From contig NZ_FOVH01000002.1 of NCBI RefSeq assembly GCF_900115095.1, forward strand, positions 620,001 to 684,000: a stretch of DNA of 64,000 bases, in the 5' to 3' direction. This DNA comes from Actinomadura madurae. GTDB taxonomy: Bacteria; Actinomycetota; Actinomycetes; Streptosporangiales; Streptosporangiaceae. Under the pieces are notes generated by a model. The model was not told where the DNA came from. It did no database searches and was given only the letters and a program-made list of their open reading frames with translations. This document shows, in pieces, positions 32,570 through 41,059 of the stretch; position 1 is the first letter of the stretch, and the number at the start of each line of letters is the position of its first letter. A program made the position numbers and the translations under genes.

Positions 32570-33008
32570 CGTCGTTGACGACTTCGAACTCCCCGATGAG
32601 ACGGGCGAGCCCCGCACCCTGAGCGGCCTGCTGGAGCAGGGCCCCGTGGTCCTGTTCTTCTACCCGGCCGCCATGACCCCCGGCTGCACCGCCGAGGCCT
32701 GCCACTTCCGCGACCTGGTCGCCGAACTCGCCGAGGTCGGCGCGCACCCCGTCGGCATCAGCGCCGACCCGGTCGCCAAGCAGAAGGAGTTCGCCGACAA
32801 GCACTCCTTCGGCTACCCGCTCCTGTCCGACCCCTCCGGCGAGGTCCGCGCCGCCTTCGGCGTCAAGCGCGGCCTGGCCCTCATGCCCACCAAGCGCCAG
32901 ACCTTCGTCATCGCCCCCGACCGCCGCGTCCTGGCGGTCGTCAAGAGCGAGATCCGCATGAACACCCACGCCGACAAGGCCCTGGCAGCCCTCCGCGCCC
33001 AAAAGTAG
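32556..33008 (+). CDS. Peroxiredoxin, BCP/PrxQ type
   Basis: A 150-residue thioredoxin-fold peroxidase. FYPAAMTPGCTAEACHFRD carries the peroxidatic C44 and resolving C49 in the C-x4-C spacing of PrxQ. It reduces hydrogen and organic peroxides with thioredoxin-like donors in the cytoplasm. It lacks a clear ribosome site and overlaps the GGCT-fold gene, suggesting coupling. It converges on the CocE-type gene with five bases between the stops. Confidence 0.93.
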   Translation: MNVGDVVDDFELPDETGEPRTLSGLLEQGPVVLFFYPAAMTPGCTAEACHFRDLVAELAEVGAHPVGISADPVAKQKEFADKHSFGYPLLSDPSGEVRAAFGVKRGLALMPTKRQTFVIAPDRRVLAVVKSEIRMNTHADKALAALRAQK

Positions 33009-33013
33009 AGGGT

Positions 33014-34639
33014 TCAGGGGGTTATGGGGAGGGTGATGGCTGACGGGTGGGCGGGGGTGTGGAAGATCCCCTGGTCGGCGGTGAGCATTTCGGTGGCGGT
33101 GCCCATCGGGGCGCCGGTGCCGGGGTTGCGGGCGATGCGGGGGTAGGCGCCGCTGGCGACCTGGACGCGGACGCGGTGGCCGCGGCGGAAGCGGTGGCCC
33201 GCGGGCCACAGTTCGACGGCGACGCGGCGGACGCCGTCGGGGCCGGGCTCCGGGGTGCCGGGGACGAGGCGGCGCATGCCCTCGCAGAGGTTCAGCGACT
33301 CGCCGTCCGGGGTGACGTCGCAGAGCCGGACGACGAAGTCGGTGTGCTCGCGGTTGGAGCGGATGTGCAGGTCCGCGGTGACCGGGCCGATGATCTCCAG
33401 GTCGTCGTCGAGGACGTCGGAGGTGAAGGTCAGCACGTCGCGGCGGCGTTCCAGGCGTTTCTGGTCGGTGGACGGGCGGGTCTCGCCGAGCAGGGTCGGG
33501 CCGCCGAGGAACGGGGTCGGGTGGTTCGGGTCGTACCGGTAGGTGTCCGGGGCGGACTCGGGCGGCGCGGCGGGGGACAGGGCGCCCTCGGGCTGGAGGT
33601 GCCAGCGTTCCTCCCGCATCCCGGGGACGGGCCAGTCGGGGAACTCCCGCCACTCGTCCGCGCCGGTGATGAAGAGCCGGACGGGGTTGTCGCGCAGCTC
33701 GGACGGGTCGTCCAGCAGGTGCGCGCGGAACCACCTGATGGAGTCGGAGACGGAGCCGCGCATCATGCGCTGGTCGGCGTGGAACCAGGGGCCGATGGTG
33801 AGGTAGGGGCGCTGCCCGGCGGCGCGGAGCGCGGCGTAGTCCTTGATCTGCCAGGGCAGGAAGATGTCGTACCAGCCGCCCGTCATGTTCACCGGGGCGG
33901 TGACCCGGGAGACGGTGGGGCTGAAGTCGCGCTTGTCCCAGAACGGCGTGTCGGGCCCGTTGACCAGGAGGTCCTGGAAGAACCGCTGCTGTGCGCCGGT
34001 CGCGAGCCGGTCCAGCTCGGCGAGGGGACGTCCCGACAGGGTGGCGCGGCGGGCGCGGCGCGGCGACATGATGCCGGTGGTGATGCCGGAGAGGGAGTTC
34101 TTCATCCGCGCGGTCAGGTCCACCCAGATGAGCGCGGATTCGAGGGCGAAGGTGCCGCCGACGTTGACGGCGTCCCGGAACGTGGAGGCCGTGACCTGCA
34201 TCGACAGGGCCTTGAGCTCGGGTCCGGCCTCGGCGGCGACGGCCCACTGGACGTAGCCGAGGTAGCTCGGGCCGTGCATGGCGAACGTGCCGCCGAACCA
34301 GGGCTGGGACGTGAGCCACTCGATGGTGGCGAGGCCGTCCTCGCGCTCGTCCAGCGCCTCGAAGACGCCGCCCGAGCCGAAGCCGCCGCGGGCGCTCTGC
34401 ACCACGGCCTGGAACCCGTGCGACGCGAACGCCTGCCCGCACATCAGCCCGAACGGCCCGCGCCGCCCGTAGGGGGAGCGGACGAGCACCGTCGGAGCCC
34501 GCTCGACGTCGGCCGGGGCGTACCGGTCGGCCAGCAGCGTCACGCCGTCGGCGGCGGGGACCTCCAGGTCCCGCTCGACCGTCACACGGTGGGGGCCGTT
34601 CCGCAGTCCGAGCGCCGTGACCCCGAGCCGGCGCATCAT
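33014..34639 (-). CDS. CocE/NonD family (X-Pro dipeptidyl-peptidase-like) hydrolase
   Basis: A 541-residue protein from the first of two adjacent ATG codons at 34639; the longer open frame to 35362 runs antisense to the MscS gene and is not believed. An alpha/beta-hydrolase core carries the nucleophile motif MHGPSYLGYVQW, the acid region GGWYDIFLPWQ and the histidine motif TIGPWFHAD. A C-terminal jelly-roll domain (DLHIRSNREHTDFVVRLCDV) is typical of the family. Members cleave esters or X-Pro peptides; there is no signal peptide, so it acts in the cytoplasm. Confidence 0.9.
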   Translation of the reverse strand: MMRRLGVTALGLRNGPHRVTVERDLEVPAADGVTLLADRYAPADVERAPTVLVRSPYGRRGPFGLMCGQAFASHGFQAVVQSARGGFGSGGVFEALDEREDGLATIEWLTSQPWFGGTFAMHGPSYLGYVQWAVAAEAGPELKALSMQVTASTFRDAVNVGGTFALESALIWVDLTARMKNSLSGITTGIMSPRRARRATLSGRPLAELDRLATGAQQRFFQDLLVNGPDTPFWDKRDFSPTVSRVTAPVNMTGGWYDIFLPWQIKDYAALRAAGQRPYLTIGPWFHADQRMMRGSVSDSIRWFRAHLLDDPSELRDNPVRLFITGADEWREFPDWPVPGMREERWHLQPEGALSPAAPPESAPDTYRYDPNHPTPFLGGPTLLGETRPSTDQKRLERRRDVLTFTSDVLDDDLEIIGPVTADLHIRSNREHTDFVVRLCDVTPDGESLNLCEGMRRLVPGTPEPGPDGVRRVAVELWPAGHRFRRGHRVRVQVASGAYPRIARNPGTGAPMGTATEMLTADQGIFHTPAHPSAITLPITP

Positions 34640-34808
34640 TCCCACGCCTACCACCCGATTGATCGTAACCGGCCGGTAGCCGGGCGCTGAGGCCACATGT
34701 CCGTGATGTGCCTCGCACCGGCCCCGGGCTTCACTACGATCGAGGAGCCGTAAACACGCAAATCGGACGGTGGTGAGCCGTGCCGGCGGAGGGAGAGATG
34801 CGCGCGTC

Positions 34809-35870
34809 ATGGGTGATCTGGGCGACCTGAGCTTGGAGCGGGTCATCGCCGCGGCCGTCGTTATGGTGGCCGCGATCGCGATCGCGGTGGTGCTGCGGCT
34901 GCTGACCGGGCGGCTGTTCCGCCGGGCCGGCGACACCCGGTGGGCGTGGGACGACCTTGCCGCCCGCCTCATCCGGGACCTGGCGATGCCGCTCGCCGTG
35001 CTGCTCGGCCTGTGGACCTCGGCGAAGGTGCTGGAGCTGCCGCGCGGCACTCTGGACGTCACCGCCAAGGTGCTGACGGCCGTGACGATCCTGGTGATCT
35101 CGCTGGCACTGGCCCGGCTGATCGCGGCGCTGGTCACCTCGATCGCGCTGGCCCGGCAGGGCGTCGCCGCGAACGTGACGATCTTCGCCAACATCACCCG
35201 GGTCCTGGTGCTCGGCGTCGGCGTCCTGGTGATGCTGCAGAGCGTCGGCGTGTCGATCACGCCGCTGCTCGGCGCCCTGGGCGTCGGCGGCCTCGCCGTC
35301 GCGCTCGCCCTCCAGGACACCCTGGCGAACCTGTTCGCGGGCGTGCACGTCCTCGCGTCCAAGACGATCGAGCCCGGCGACTACATCAAGCTGTCCAGCG
35401 GCCAGGAGGGGTACGTCGTCGACATCAACTGGCGCAACACCTCCATCCGGACGCTGTCGGACAACATCGAGGTCATCCCGAACCAGCGGTTCTCCGACAC
35501 GATACTGACCAACTACCACCGCCCCGCGCAGGACATGTCGCTCCTGATCCAGGCCCGGGTCGCCTACGAGAGCGACCTGGAGCGCGTCGAGGACGTCGTG
35601 ATCGAGGTCGGCCGGGAGGTCATGAGCGAGGTGGAGGGCGGGGTCGAGGACGCCGAGATCCTGGTGCGCTTCCACACGTTCGCCGAGTCGGGGATCGGGT
35701 TCACCGCGATTCTGCGGACCGGGGAGTTCGGCGACCAGTTCCGGATCAAGCACGAGTTCGTCAAGCGGCTGCACCGCCGCTTCGCGAAGGAGGGCATCCG
35801 GGTCCCCTACCCCCGCCGCGAGATCATCCTGCCCGGCGGCGGGGAGCCCTCCGACCTGGTCAGCGGATGA
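34809..35870 (+). CDS. Mechanosensitive ion channel, MscS family
   Basis: A 353-residue protein from ATG at 34809, twelve bases after GGAGGGAGAG; GTG codons at 34770 and 34773 are alternatives. It has four likely transmembrane helices near residues 10-30, 55-70, 90-115 and 130-155. The pore-lining segment LLGALGVGGLAVALALQDTLANLFAG, here split by its GVGG and Ala-rich features, is the classic MscS TM3. The soluble beta domain follows with IEPGDYIKLSSGQEGYVVDI, NIEVIPNQRFS and a C-terminal KEGIRVPYPRREI. It would release osmolytes on hypo-osmotic shock. The stop overlaps the convergent lipoprotein gene by 11 bases. Confidence 0.93.
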   Translation: MGDLGDLSLERVIAAAVVMVAAIAIAVVLRLLTGRLFRRAGDTRWAWDDLAARLIRDLAMPLAVLLGLWTSAKVLELPRGTLDVTAKVLTAVTILVISLALARLIAALVTSIALARQGVAANVTIFANITRVLVLGVGVLVMLQSVGVSITPLLGALGVGGLAVALALQDTLANLFAGVHVLASKTIEPGDYIKLSSGQEGYVVDINWRNTSIRTLSDNIEVIPNQRFSDTILTNYHRPAQDMSLLIQARVAYESDLERVEDVVIEVGREVMSEVEGGVEDAEILVRFHTFAESGIGFTAILRTGEFGDQFRIKHEFVKRLHRRFAKEGIRVPYPRREIILPGGGEPSDLVSG

Positions 35871-37098
35871 ACCGGACGTCCGGGTGGCGGGGCGACGGCC
35901 GGTCCAGGACGGGCCGGTGCCGCCCGCGCAGCGCACGGTCGAAGAACGCGGTGACGTAGGCGCGCACTGACGCCGTCATCCGCTCCGGGTCGACCGTCCC
36001 GATGAGGTCGGCGCGGTCCTGGGCGGGGATGTCGAGGGTCTCGTCCAGCGCGGGCAGGACGGCCTGGACGTCGGTGTAGGAGTAGTGGCTCGCGGCCGGC
36101 ACGTTGAGGTCGCGCTTCCAGCCGGTCGAGTTCCGCCAGAACGACCCCCAGGACGGGGTGGTCAGGTGCGTCTGGGGCGACCCGCCGGTGGCGGCGCCCA
36201 TCAGCATGAACGGGCGGTCGAGCCCGGCGCGGGCGACCTCCACGTAGTCGTCCTTCGCGTACTGCATGGTGCCGTCCATGTCGATGCCCGCGTCCAGCCG
36301 CCGGTCGACGCGCATGGCCTCGGCGGCCTCGATGCCGCCGGCCGAGTGCCCGGCCATCCCGACCCGGGACAGGTCGAGCGCCCGCCCGAGGCCGGGCGGG
36401 AGGGCGCGGCCCTCCGCGTCGGGGTTGCGGCCGTCCCGCAGTGCGGCGAGCCGGTCGAGGACGAGCCGCGTGTCCTTGACCCGCGTGTCCAGCGCGGTCT
36501 TCAGCCGTTCGGGCCCCGGTCCGGGCAGCCGCTGGTTCTCGACGCGCCCGCCGGGGAACTCCACGGGCGCCGTCTCGTAGGTGTGGTCGACGGTCACGAC
36601 CACGTACCCGCGGGTGGCCAGCTCCTCCGCGAGCGTGGTGCCGAGCGCGCGCGGGACGCCAAGACCGGGCGAGTAGAGGACGACGGGCCGCGCGCCGCCG
36701 CGGAGATCGGCCGGGGCGGATTCGGCGGCGTGGGTCCGGGCCGCCGCCCAGTCCACGGTCCCGGCCTTGAACACGCCGAGCGCGTCGGCCTGGGAGAGGA
36801 CCTTCGCGACCCCGGGACGCAGGTAGGGCGCGGGCGGGCCGGACCGCCGGGCCGCCGGGTAGAAGACGCTGACCATCAGCTCGCGTGCCCGGCCGGGCAC
36901 CCAGGGGTCGGGACGTGCCGGGTCGGCGAGGTGCAGCTCGGTCGTGCCGATGGCCCGGTGCGGGCCGGTAGGGGCGGGCAGTTCGAAGGCGGCCGGCGTG
37001 CCGGCGGCCGTCCTCGCCGCCTGGGCGGACGTGCCGCACGCGGCCAGCGCCAGGGCGAGGGGCAGGACGAGCGGAAGCCGGAGTACAGGTGATCGCAT
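35860..37098 (-). CDS. Lipoprotein alpha/beta hydrolase (PAF-acetylhydrolase/lipase-like)
   Basis: A 412-residue protein with a lipoprotein signal: MRSPVLRLPLVLPLALALAA then the lipobox Cys near residue 21 (LAACGTS). The catalytic domain has PVVLYSPGLGVPR (oxyanion), the nucleophile motif GMAGHSAGG and a late ASHYSYTD histidine region, resembling bacterial relatives of platelet-activating-factor acetylhydrolase. It is probably an esterase anchored on the outer face of the membrane. It is a single gene, downstream of and parallel to the TetR gene. Confidence 0.88.
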   Translation of the reverse strand: MRSPVLRLPLVLPLALALAACGTSAQAARTAAGTPAAFELPAPTGPHRAIGTTELHLADPARPDPWVPGRARELMVSVFYPAARRSGPPAPYLRPGVAKVLSQADALGVFKAGTVDWAAARTHAAESAPADLRGGARPVVLYSPGLGVPRALGTTLAEELATRGYVVVTVDHTYETAPVEFPGGRVENQRLPGPGPERLKTALDTRVKDTRLVLDRLAALRDGRNPDAEGRALPPGLGRALDLSRVGMAGHSAGGIEAAEAMRVDRRLDAGIDMDGTMQYAKDDYVEVARAGLDRPFMLMGAATGGSPQTHLTTPSWGSFWRNSTGWKRDLNVPAASHYSYTDVQAVLPALDETLDIPAQDRADLIGTVDPERMTASVRAYVTAFFDRALRGRHRPVLDRPSPRHPDVRFIR

Positions 37099-37181
37099 GC
37101 CCGGATCCTCGCGGTCCGGGCGGGTGATCGATCATGGCCGAACGGCCGCGGTGACCCCTGTCCTTCGTCAGGGGGCGTCGG

Positions 37182-37760
37182 TCAGGGGCGCAGCATCGGC
37201 ATCAGGATCCCGTCGACGACCGAGACCAGGTAGTCGTCGGTGATCGCGCCGCCCTCGGTGAGGTTGTGGTAGACGATCACGGCCGGTCCGACGTTGGCGA
37301 CCTGCCGGGTCGCCGCCGCCGGGCGGATCTCCCCCCGCGCGGCGGCGTCCTCCAGGGCCTGGAACAGCAGGTCGCGGACGGGCGTGGACAGCCGCTCGCG
37401 GACGACCTCGTGCACCAGCCCCTTGCCGTCGTCGCTCTCCTCCTTCAGCACCCTGAACGCGGCGCCGCGGCAGGCGAGGAGGGTGTCGCGCAGCGTTCTG
37501 AGGATCTGCAGCATGTCCTCGCGCACCCGGCCGGTCGCGGGCGCGGTCGGGGGCTCCGGCAGGACGTGCTTGAGCGCGTCGGTGATGAGCTCGTCCTTGG
37601 ACCGCCAGCGCCGGTAGAGCGCGGCCTTGCCGGTGCGGGCTGCCGCCGCGACGCCCTCCATGGTCAGCCTGCGGTAGCCCACGGTCTCCAACTGGGCGAA
37701 CACGGCGTCGAAGATCGCCGCTTCCAGGTCGCCGCCGCGGCGGCGGGTGGCCGGGGTCAT
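37182..37760 (-). CDS. TetR-family transcriptional regulator
   Basis: 192 residues from ATG at 37760. The N-terminal HTH reads AIFDAVFAQLETVGYRRLTM then GVAAAARTGKAALYRRWRSKDEL, a typical TetR DNA-binding domain; the C-terminal half is a ligand domain with LLACRGAAFRVLKEESDDG. It is divergent from a DHA2-type efflux pump, with 108 bases between them holding an inverted repeat, so it most likely represses itself and the pump until a ligand binds. Confidence 0.92.
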   Translation of the reverse strand: MTPATRRRGGDLEAAIFDAVFAQLETVGYRRLTMEGVAAAARTGKAALYRRWRSKDELITDALKHVLPEPPTAPATGRVREDMLQILRTLRDTLLACRGAAFRVLKEESDDGKGLVHEVVRERLSTPVRDLLFQALEDAAARGEIRPAAATRQVANVGPAVIVYHNLTEGGAITDDYLVSVVDGILMPMLRP

Positions 37761-37780
37761 GACGCGGTCCCGGAAATAGT

Positions 37781-37794
37781 GAACGATAGCGTTC
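37781..37794. promoter_or_regulatory. Likely TetR operator
   Basis: GAACGATAGCGTTC has perfect five-base arms around four bases and lies in the intergenic region between the divergent TetR and MFS genes, where a TetR repressor would block both promoters. Confidence 0.5.
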
Positions 37795-37868
37795 TCTTTC
37801 GTCTGTATCGGTGGTACGTTCCCCGCATAGTGTACTTCGCCGTTCCTTAAGTCTCGGGAAGGTCCGAC

Positions 37869-39290
37869 TTGACCGCATCCAACGGGCGGACGGCCTCACT
37901 CCGGAAGATCGCCGCTCCCGGGAAGGCCGCCGCGCCGTCACACCATCATCGTCCAGGAATCGTCCTCGCCGTCATCGTCGGCTGCCAGCTGATGATCGGC
38001 CTCGACACCTCCGTCGTCACCATCGCGCTGCCGGAGGTCGGGCAGGGGCTCGGGCTGTCGACCGGAGGGCTCGCCTGGATCCAGTACTCCTACATGCTCG
38101 CATTCGGCGGCCTCCTGCTCCTCGGCGGGCGCGCCGGGGACGTGTTCGGACGCCGCCGCACCTTCACCGCCGGGGTCGTGCTCTTCACCGCCGCGTCCCT
38201 GCTCGGCGGGCTCGCGACCGCGGGCTGGGCGCTGCTCGCCGCCCGCACCGCCCAGGGCTTCGCCGCGGCCGTCGCGGCCCCGAGCGCGATGGCGCTCATC
38301 GCGACCGCCTTCGAGGGCCGGGCCCGGGTCCGGGCGCTGAGCGTCCTGTCCGCCGTGACCGGCGCGGGCGCCGCCGTCGGCATGATCGTCGGCGGGGTCC
38401 TGACCGAGGCCGGCTCGTGGCGGTGGGTGTTCTTCGTCAACCTCCCCGTCGGCCTCGCGCTGGCGCTGGTCGCGCCGCGCGTCCTCGCCGAGACCGAACG
38501 CCGGCCCGGCCGGTTCGACGTCGGCGGGGCCGTCGCCTCCACGCTCGGCATGACCGTCCTCGTCTACGCGCTGATCCGCGTCGGGGAGACCGGCTGGGAC
38601 GACTCCCGCGCGCTCGCGGCGTTCGGCGCCGCGGCCGTCCTGCTCGCCGGGTTCGCCGCCGTCGAGACCCGCGCCGGGCAGCCGATCATGCCGCTGTGGC
38701 TGCTGACCGGGCGCGACCGCGCCGCGTCCTATCTCGTCCAGCTGTGCCTGACGGCCGCGATGTTCGGCTCGTTCTTCTTCCTCACCCAGTACCTCCAGCA
38801 GATCCTCGGGTACGGGCCGCTGCGGGCCGGCGCGGCGTTCCTGCCGATGGTGGGCATGCAGTTCGCGGTCGTCCGGACGGCGCCGCGGTTGATGCGGCGC
38901 CTCGGCGCCCGGCCGCTCGTCATCGCCGGGACGGCCTTGGTCGCCGCCGGGCTGCTGTGGCTGTCGCGGCTGTCGCCGGGGGACGGCTACGCCGGCGCGC
39001 TGCTCGTCCCGTTCATGCTCATGGGCGCGGGCGGCGGCATGTCGATCATGCCGCTGAACGCGACGATCCTGGCCAGCGTGCGGCCGGAGCAGTCGGGCGC
39101 CGCGTCCGGCGTCGCGCAGACCATGCTCTGGTCGGGCGGATCCCTGGGCTCGGCGGTCATGGTCACCGTCCACGGGTCGGCGGCGTCCGGGCATCCCGTG
39201 GACGGGATGGGCGCGGCGTTCGCGACCGGCGCGGTCTTCGCCGCGGCGGCGCTGCTGGTGGCGGTGCTGGTCCTGCGCGTGCGCCGCTGA
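37869..39290 (+). CDS. MFS drug/metabolite efflux pump, DHA2 (14-TMS) type
   Basis: 473 residues from TTG at 37869, six bases after GGAAGG. About 14 hydrophobic helices; motif A GGRAGDVFGRRRTF after TM2, motif C-like GAGAAVGMIVGGVLTE near TM5 and LGLSTGGLAWIQYSYML near TM2. DHA2 pumps export drugs or natural products with proton exchange. The divergent TetR gene is its probable regulator. The stop is one base from that of the convergent ankyrin gene. Confidence 0.92.
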   Translation: MTASNGRTASLRKIAAPGKAAAPSHHHRPGIVLAVIVGCQLMIGLDTSVVTIALPEVGQGLGLSTGGLAWIQYSYMLAFGGLLLLGGRAGDVFGRRRTFTAGVVLFTAASLLGGLATAGWALLAARTAQGFAAAVAAPSAMALIATAFEGRARVRALSVLSAVTGAGAAVGMIVGGVLTEAGSWRWVFFVNLPVGLALALVAPRVLAETERRPGRFDVGGAVASTLGMTVLVYALIRVGETGWDDSRALAAFGAAAVLLAGFAAVETRAGQPIMPLWLLTGRDRAASYLVQLCLTAAMFGSFFFLTQYLQQILGYGPLRAGAAFLPMVGMQFAVVRTAPRLMRRLGARPLVIAGTALVAAGLLWLSRLSPGDGYAGALLVPFMLMGAGGGMSIMPLNATILASVRPEQSGAASGVAQTMLWSGGSLGSAVMVTVHGSAASGHPVDGMGAAFATGAVFAAAALLVAVLVLRVRR

Positions 39291-39291
39291 G

Positions 39292-40140
39292 TCACGCGGG
39301 CGGGGGAGCGGCCTCGCCGAACCACGCGAGGAAGTCGGTGTAGCCGAACATGCGGGCGGTGTCGGCGGCGGACGGCGACCCCGCCCGCGGGTCGGCGCCC
39401 GCGTCGAGCAGGGCCCGCACCACGTCCGCCTCCTTCCTCAGCACGGCGCCCGCGAGGGGCCGCTGGCCGCGGTCGTTGGCCCGCTCCGGGTCGGCGCCGC
39501 GGGACGCGAGGGCCCGCACGGTGCCCGGGTGGCCGTGGTGGGCGGCCAGCATCAGCAGCGTGTCGCCCTTGTCGTCGGACAGGTTCACCGGCGCCCCGGC
39601 CTCGACGAAGGCGAGCAGCCGCTCGGTGTCGCCGGCCCGCGCCAGCTCGAACAGCCCGGTGGCGAAGTCCTCGGCCTCCAGGTCGGCGCCGGTCGCCGCC
39701 GGCGTTGTCCGGCGCGCCGTGAGCGCTCCGCCGAGGCTGTCCTCGCCGTAGGTCAGCCGCTTCTCCAGCGCGACCAGCGCCCCGTCCTCGGCGAACGAGG
39801 AGAACCGGACGTCGTCGGCGAGCGCCCGCATGATCAGCAGCCCGCGGCCGTTGTCCGCCACCGGATCGGGGAGCGGGACCCGCTCGGCGTCGAACCCGCC
39901 GCCGGAGTCGATCACCTTGATCATGCAGCGCCGGTCCTGGATGACGGCCCGCACGAGGTAGCCGGCGCCGTGCTCGGCGTGCTTGATCACGTTGGTGCAC
40001 GCCTCGGTGAGCATGACCTCGATGTCGTCGCGGATCTGGTCCTCCACGCCCAGCGCCGCGAGCGCCGCGTCCAGGAGCCTCCGCGTCGCCGGGACGCTCG
40101 CGGCGTCCCGCGGGAGCTGGAGGTCCAGACTGATTTCCAC
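39292..40140 (-). CDS. RsbW-like ATP-binding (anti-sigma type) domain fused to ankyrin repeats
   Basis: 282 residues from GTG at 40140, five bases after GGAG; a TTG at 40188 in the same frame lacks such a site. Residues 1-135 form a GHKL ATPase of the RsbW/SpoIIAB type: N box EACTNVIKH (about 46-54), G1 DSGGGFD (78-84), G2 NGRGLLIM (97-104). Residues 160-280 contain ankyrin repeats (GDTLLMLAAHHGHPGTVRAL and VVRALLDAGADPRAG). The family kinase phosphorylates anti-anti-sigma factors; no such factor or sigma gene is adjacent. The ankyrin part suggests a protein-partner docking role. Confidence 0.85.
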   Translation of the reverse strand: MEISLDLQLPRDAASVPATRRLLDAALAALGVEDQIRDDIEVMLTEACTNVIKHAEHGAGYLVRAVIQDRRCMIKVIDSGGGFDAERVPLPDPVADNGRGLLIMRALADDVRFSSFAEDGALVALEKRLTYGEDSLGGALTARRTTPAATGADLEAEDFATGLFELARAGDTERLLAFVEAGAPVNLSDDKGDTLLMLAAHHGHPGTVRALASRGADPERANDRGQRPLAGAVLRKEADVVRALLDAGADPRAGSPSAADTARMFGYTDFLAWFGEAAPPPA

Positions 40141-40228
40141 GCAATCTCCGTCCGTCCCCCTGAATCGTGCCCTTTCGGTCACGCTCAAACCTGGAGACGG
40201 CCGTTGCCAGGTCGCGGACGCGCCGTGG

Positions 40229-40918
40229 TCAGCGCGCGCCGTCCGGCCTGGGCGCGTAGTCGTCCACGTACTCCTGGCCCGACAGCCGCTGGATGGCCTC
40301 CATGATCTCGTCGGTGACCTGGCGGGCGGCCTTGCCGCGCGGGACCCCCGCGTCCCGTCCCTTGAAGTCCATCGGCGCGCCGATGCGCAGCCCGATCCGG
40401 CCGGGCCGGGGGACGGCCTGCCCGCGCGGCTGCACCTTGTCGGTGCCCGCTATCGCCACCGGGACGACGGGCGCGCCGGTCCGCATCGCGAGCCGCGCCA
40501 CGCCCGTCCGGCCCCGGTAGAGCCGCCCGTCCGGGGACCGGGTGCCCTCGGGGTGGATCGCGAACACGCCGCCGCGCTCCAGCACGGCCGCCGAGGTGTC
40601 GAGCGCGTCCAGCGCGGCCCGCCCGCCGGAGCGGTCGACCGCGATGGCGCCCACGCTGTGGAAGAACGTCGCGATGGCGCGGCCCTTCATGCCCGCCCCG
40701 GTGAAGTACTCGTGCTTGCCGAGGAAGTGGACCCGTCTCGGCACCATCAGCGGTAGGACGAACGAGTCGAGGAACCCCAGGTGGTTCGCCGCGAGGATCA
40801 CCGGCCCGATCCGCGGGACGTGCCCCAGGCCGCTCACCCGGGGGAGGAAGGCGACGCGCATCGCGGGTCCCATGACGACGTACTTCAGCAGCGGGTAGAT
40901 GACGCGTTCGGGGTCCAT
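40229..40918 (-). CDS. 1-acyl-sn-glycerol-3-phosphate acyltransferase (PlsC family)
   Basis: 229 residues from ATG at 40918, without a clear ribosome site. Acyltransferase blocks: AANHLGFLDSF (NHx4D), GKHEYF, GAIAVDRSGGR and IHPEGTRSPDGRLYRGRTG. It transfers an acyl chain to lysophosphatidate or a related acceptor at the membrane. The divergent promoter region shared with ohr holds two inverted repeats. Confidence 0.9.
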   Translation of the reverse strand: MDPERVIYPLLKYVVMGPAMRVAFLPRVSGLGHVPRIGPVILAANHLGFLDSFVLPLMVPRRVHFLGKHEYFTGAGMKGRAIATFFHSVGAIAVDRSGGRAALDALDTSAAVLERGGVFAIHPEGTRSPDGRLYRGRTGVARLAMRTGAPVVPVAIAGTDKVQPRGQAVPRPGRIGLRIGAPMDFKGRDAGVPRGKAARQVTDEIMEAIQRLSGQEYVDDYAPRPDGAR

Positions 40919-40967
40919 GTCCGAGGAGGCTATGGCGCGCGCCCGCCCCGCCGCCGCTCGCGCCCGA

Positions 40968-40994
40968 TACAAGTTCGGACCCCCGGAACTTGTA
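40968..40994. promoter_or_regulatory. Perfect 9-bp inverted repeat between plsC-like gene and ohr
   Basis: TACAAGTTC and GAACTTGTA are separated by nine bases, giving an 18-base centre-to-centre spacing suited to a dimeric repressor. The TACAA half-site resembles MarR/OhrR operators. It lies 50 bases upstream of the PlsC start. Confidence 0.5.
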
Positions 40995-41015
40995 GGAACC
41001 CGCACTTGCCGGGTG

Positions 41016-41033
41016 TTAATTGTGAGCAACTAA
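41016..41033 (+). promoter_or_regulatory. OhrR-like operator upstream of ohr
   Basis: TTAATTG-TGAG-CAACTAA is an inverted repeat with one mismatch, in an AT-rich stretch that stands out from the flanking DNA and lies 27 bases before the ohr ATG. It overlaps the likely -10 (taaatt at 41031). Regulation by an OhrR/MarR repressor encoded elsewhere is likely. Confidence 0.55.
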
Positions 41034-41059
41034 ATTGGAGGCAACTTAAAGGAGGCAGC

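Noticed and set aside
34640..35362. N-terminal extension of the CocE-type hydrolase
   Set aside because: It runs antisense to the MscS channel; the hydrolase fold begins at the ATG near 34639.
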